A DNA stretch of 12,978 nucleotides, taken from NCBI GenBank assembly GCA_023396215.1, contig JAEWWW010000057.1, positions 1-12,978 of the forward strand, in the 5' to 3' direction. Below the pieces are notes generated by a model. The model worked only from the letters and a program-made list of their open reading frames with translations, ran no database searches and was not told the origin of the DNA. Origin of the DNA: Bacillota bacterium. GTDB taxonomy: Bacteria > Bacillota > Clostridia > Oscillospirales > Ruminococcaceae. The position numbers and the translations under genes are program-made. Every line of letters begins with the position of its first letter. The first letter of the stretch is position 1. Positions 12,958 through 12,978 of this stretch are shown piece by piece.

Positions 12958-12978
12958 GGGGGGGGGCGCCCCCCCCCC
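12958..12978. repeat. Terminal G9-CG-C10 homopolymer palindrome
   Basis: The window ends in nine G, CG and ten C, a self-complementary homopolymer stretch. Such tracts stall sequencing and assembly, so this may be a real contig end or an artefact. Confidence 0.7.

Larger units (their letters stand above)
12744..12978. other. Non-coding right edge, no gene recognised
   Basis: No reading frame with a plausible start site or familiar protein is visible here. The first part is AT-rich, with an A/T run near 12760-12770. It then turns into low-complexity G- and C-rich sequence holding the inverted repeat and the terminal homopolymers listed separately. Confidence 0.6.

Noticed and set aside
1..12978. 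tRNA, rRNA, CRISPR array, transposase, defence genes
   Set aside because: No cloverleaf, rRNA-like segment, regularly spaced repeat array or mobile-element protein could be recognised on either strand.

Overview
The window looks like a chromosomal segment of a GC-rich anaerobic Firmicute, most likely a gut clostridium of the Oscillospiraceae/Ruminococcaceae type. This is inferred from the gene order, the strong GGAGG-type ribosome binding sites, the frequent TTG/GTG starts and the ATPase subunit sequences; no rRNA or marker gene is present to prove it. Every gene I can support lies on the minus strand, so transcription runs from high to low coordinates.

Right part (about 12,800 down to 3,890): a complete nine-gene V/A-type ATPase operon in the order G/H-I-K-E-C-F-A-B-D, which matches the ntpFIKECGABD core of the Enterococcus hirae sodium pump. 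The K subunit carries the full set of side chains that bind Na+ in E. hirae NtpK, so the enzyme is predicted to be a Na+-translocating ATPase. The operon has one clear sigma-A promoter just ahead of the first gene, with palindromic operator candidates over and upstream of it. A perfect GC-rich hairpin follows the last gene. Most gene junctions overlap or are under 13 nt. The only three longer junctions (K/E, E/C, F/A) each hold a GC hairpin, suggesting post-transcriptional tuning of subunit ratios.

Middle (3,405-3,952): a 548-nt gap with no credible gene. It contains two diverged, tandem, long imperfect palindromes (3592-3674 and 3692-3851) that look like an interspersed non-coding repeat, and then the near-consensus promoter of the next operon.

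Left part: a two-gene operon of a TrmB-family regulator and a diaminopimelate-decarboxylase-family enzyme, coupled by an ATGA overlap, followed by a weak terminator candidate. Next comes a DHA3-type major facilitator efflux transporter with its own near-consensus promoter; it runs off the left edge of the window.

Right edge (12,744-12,978): no gene seen. It contains a perfect 14-bp inverted repeat and ends in a run of nine G, CG, then ten C, which may be a contig end.

Overall the window is mostly ordinary core and metabolic genes. The parts worth a second look are the non-coding elements: the tandem palindromes, the intercistronic hairpins and the operator clusters. I saw no sign of a novel defence or mobile system.
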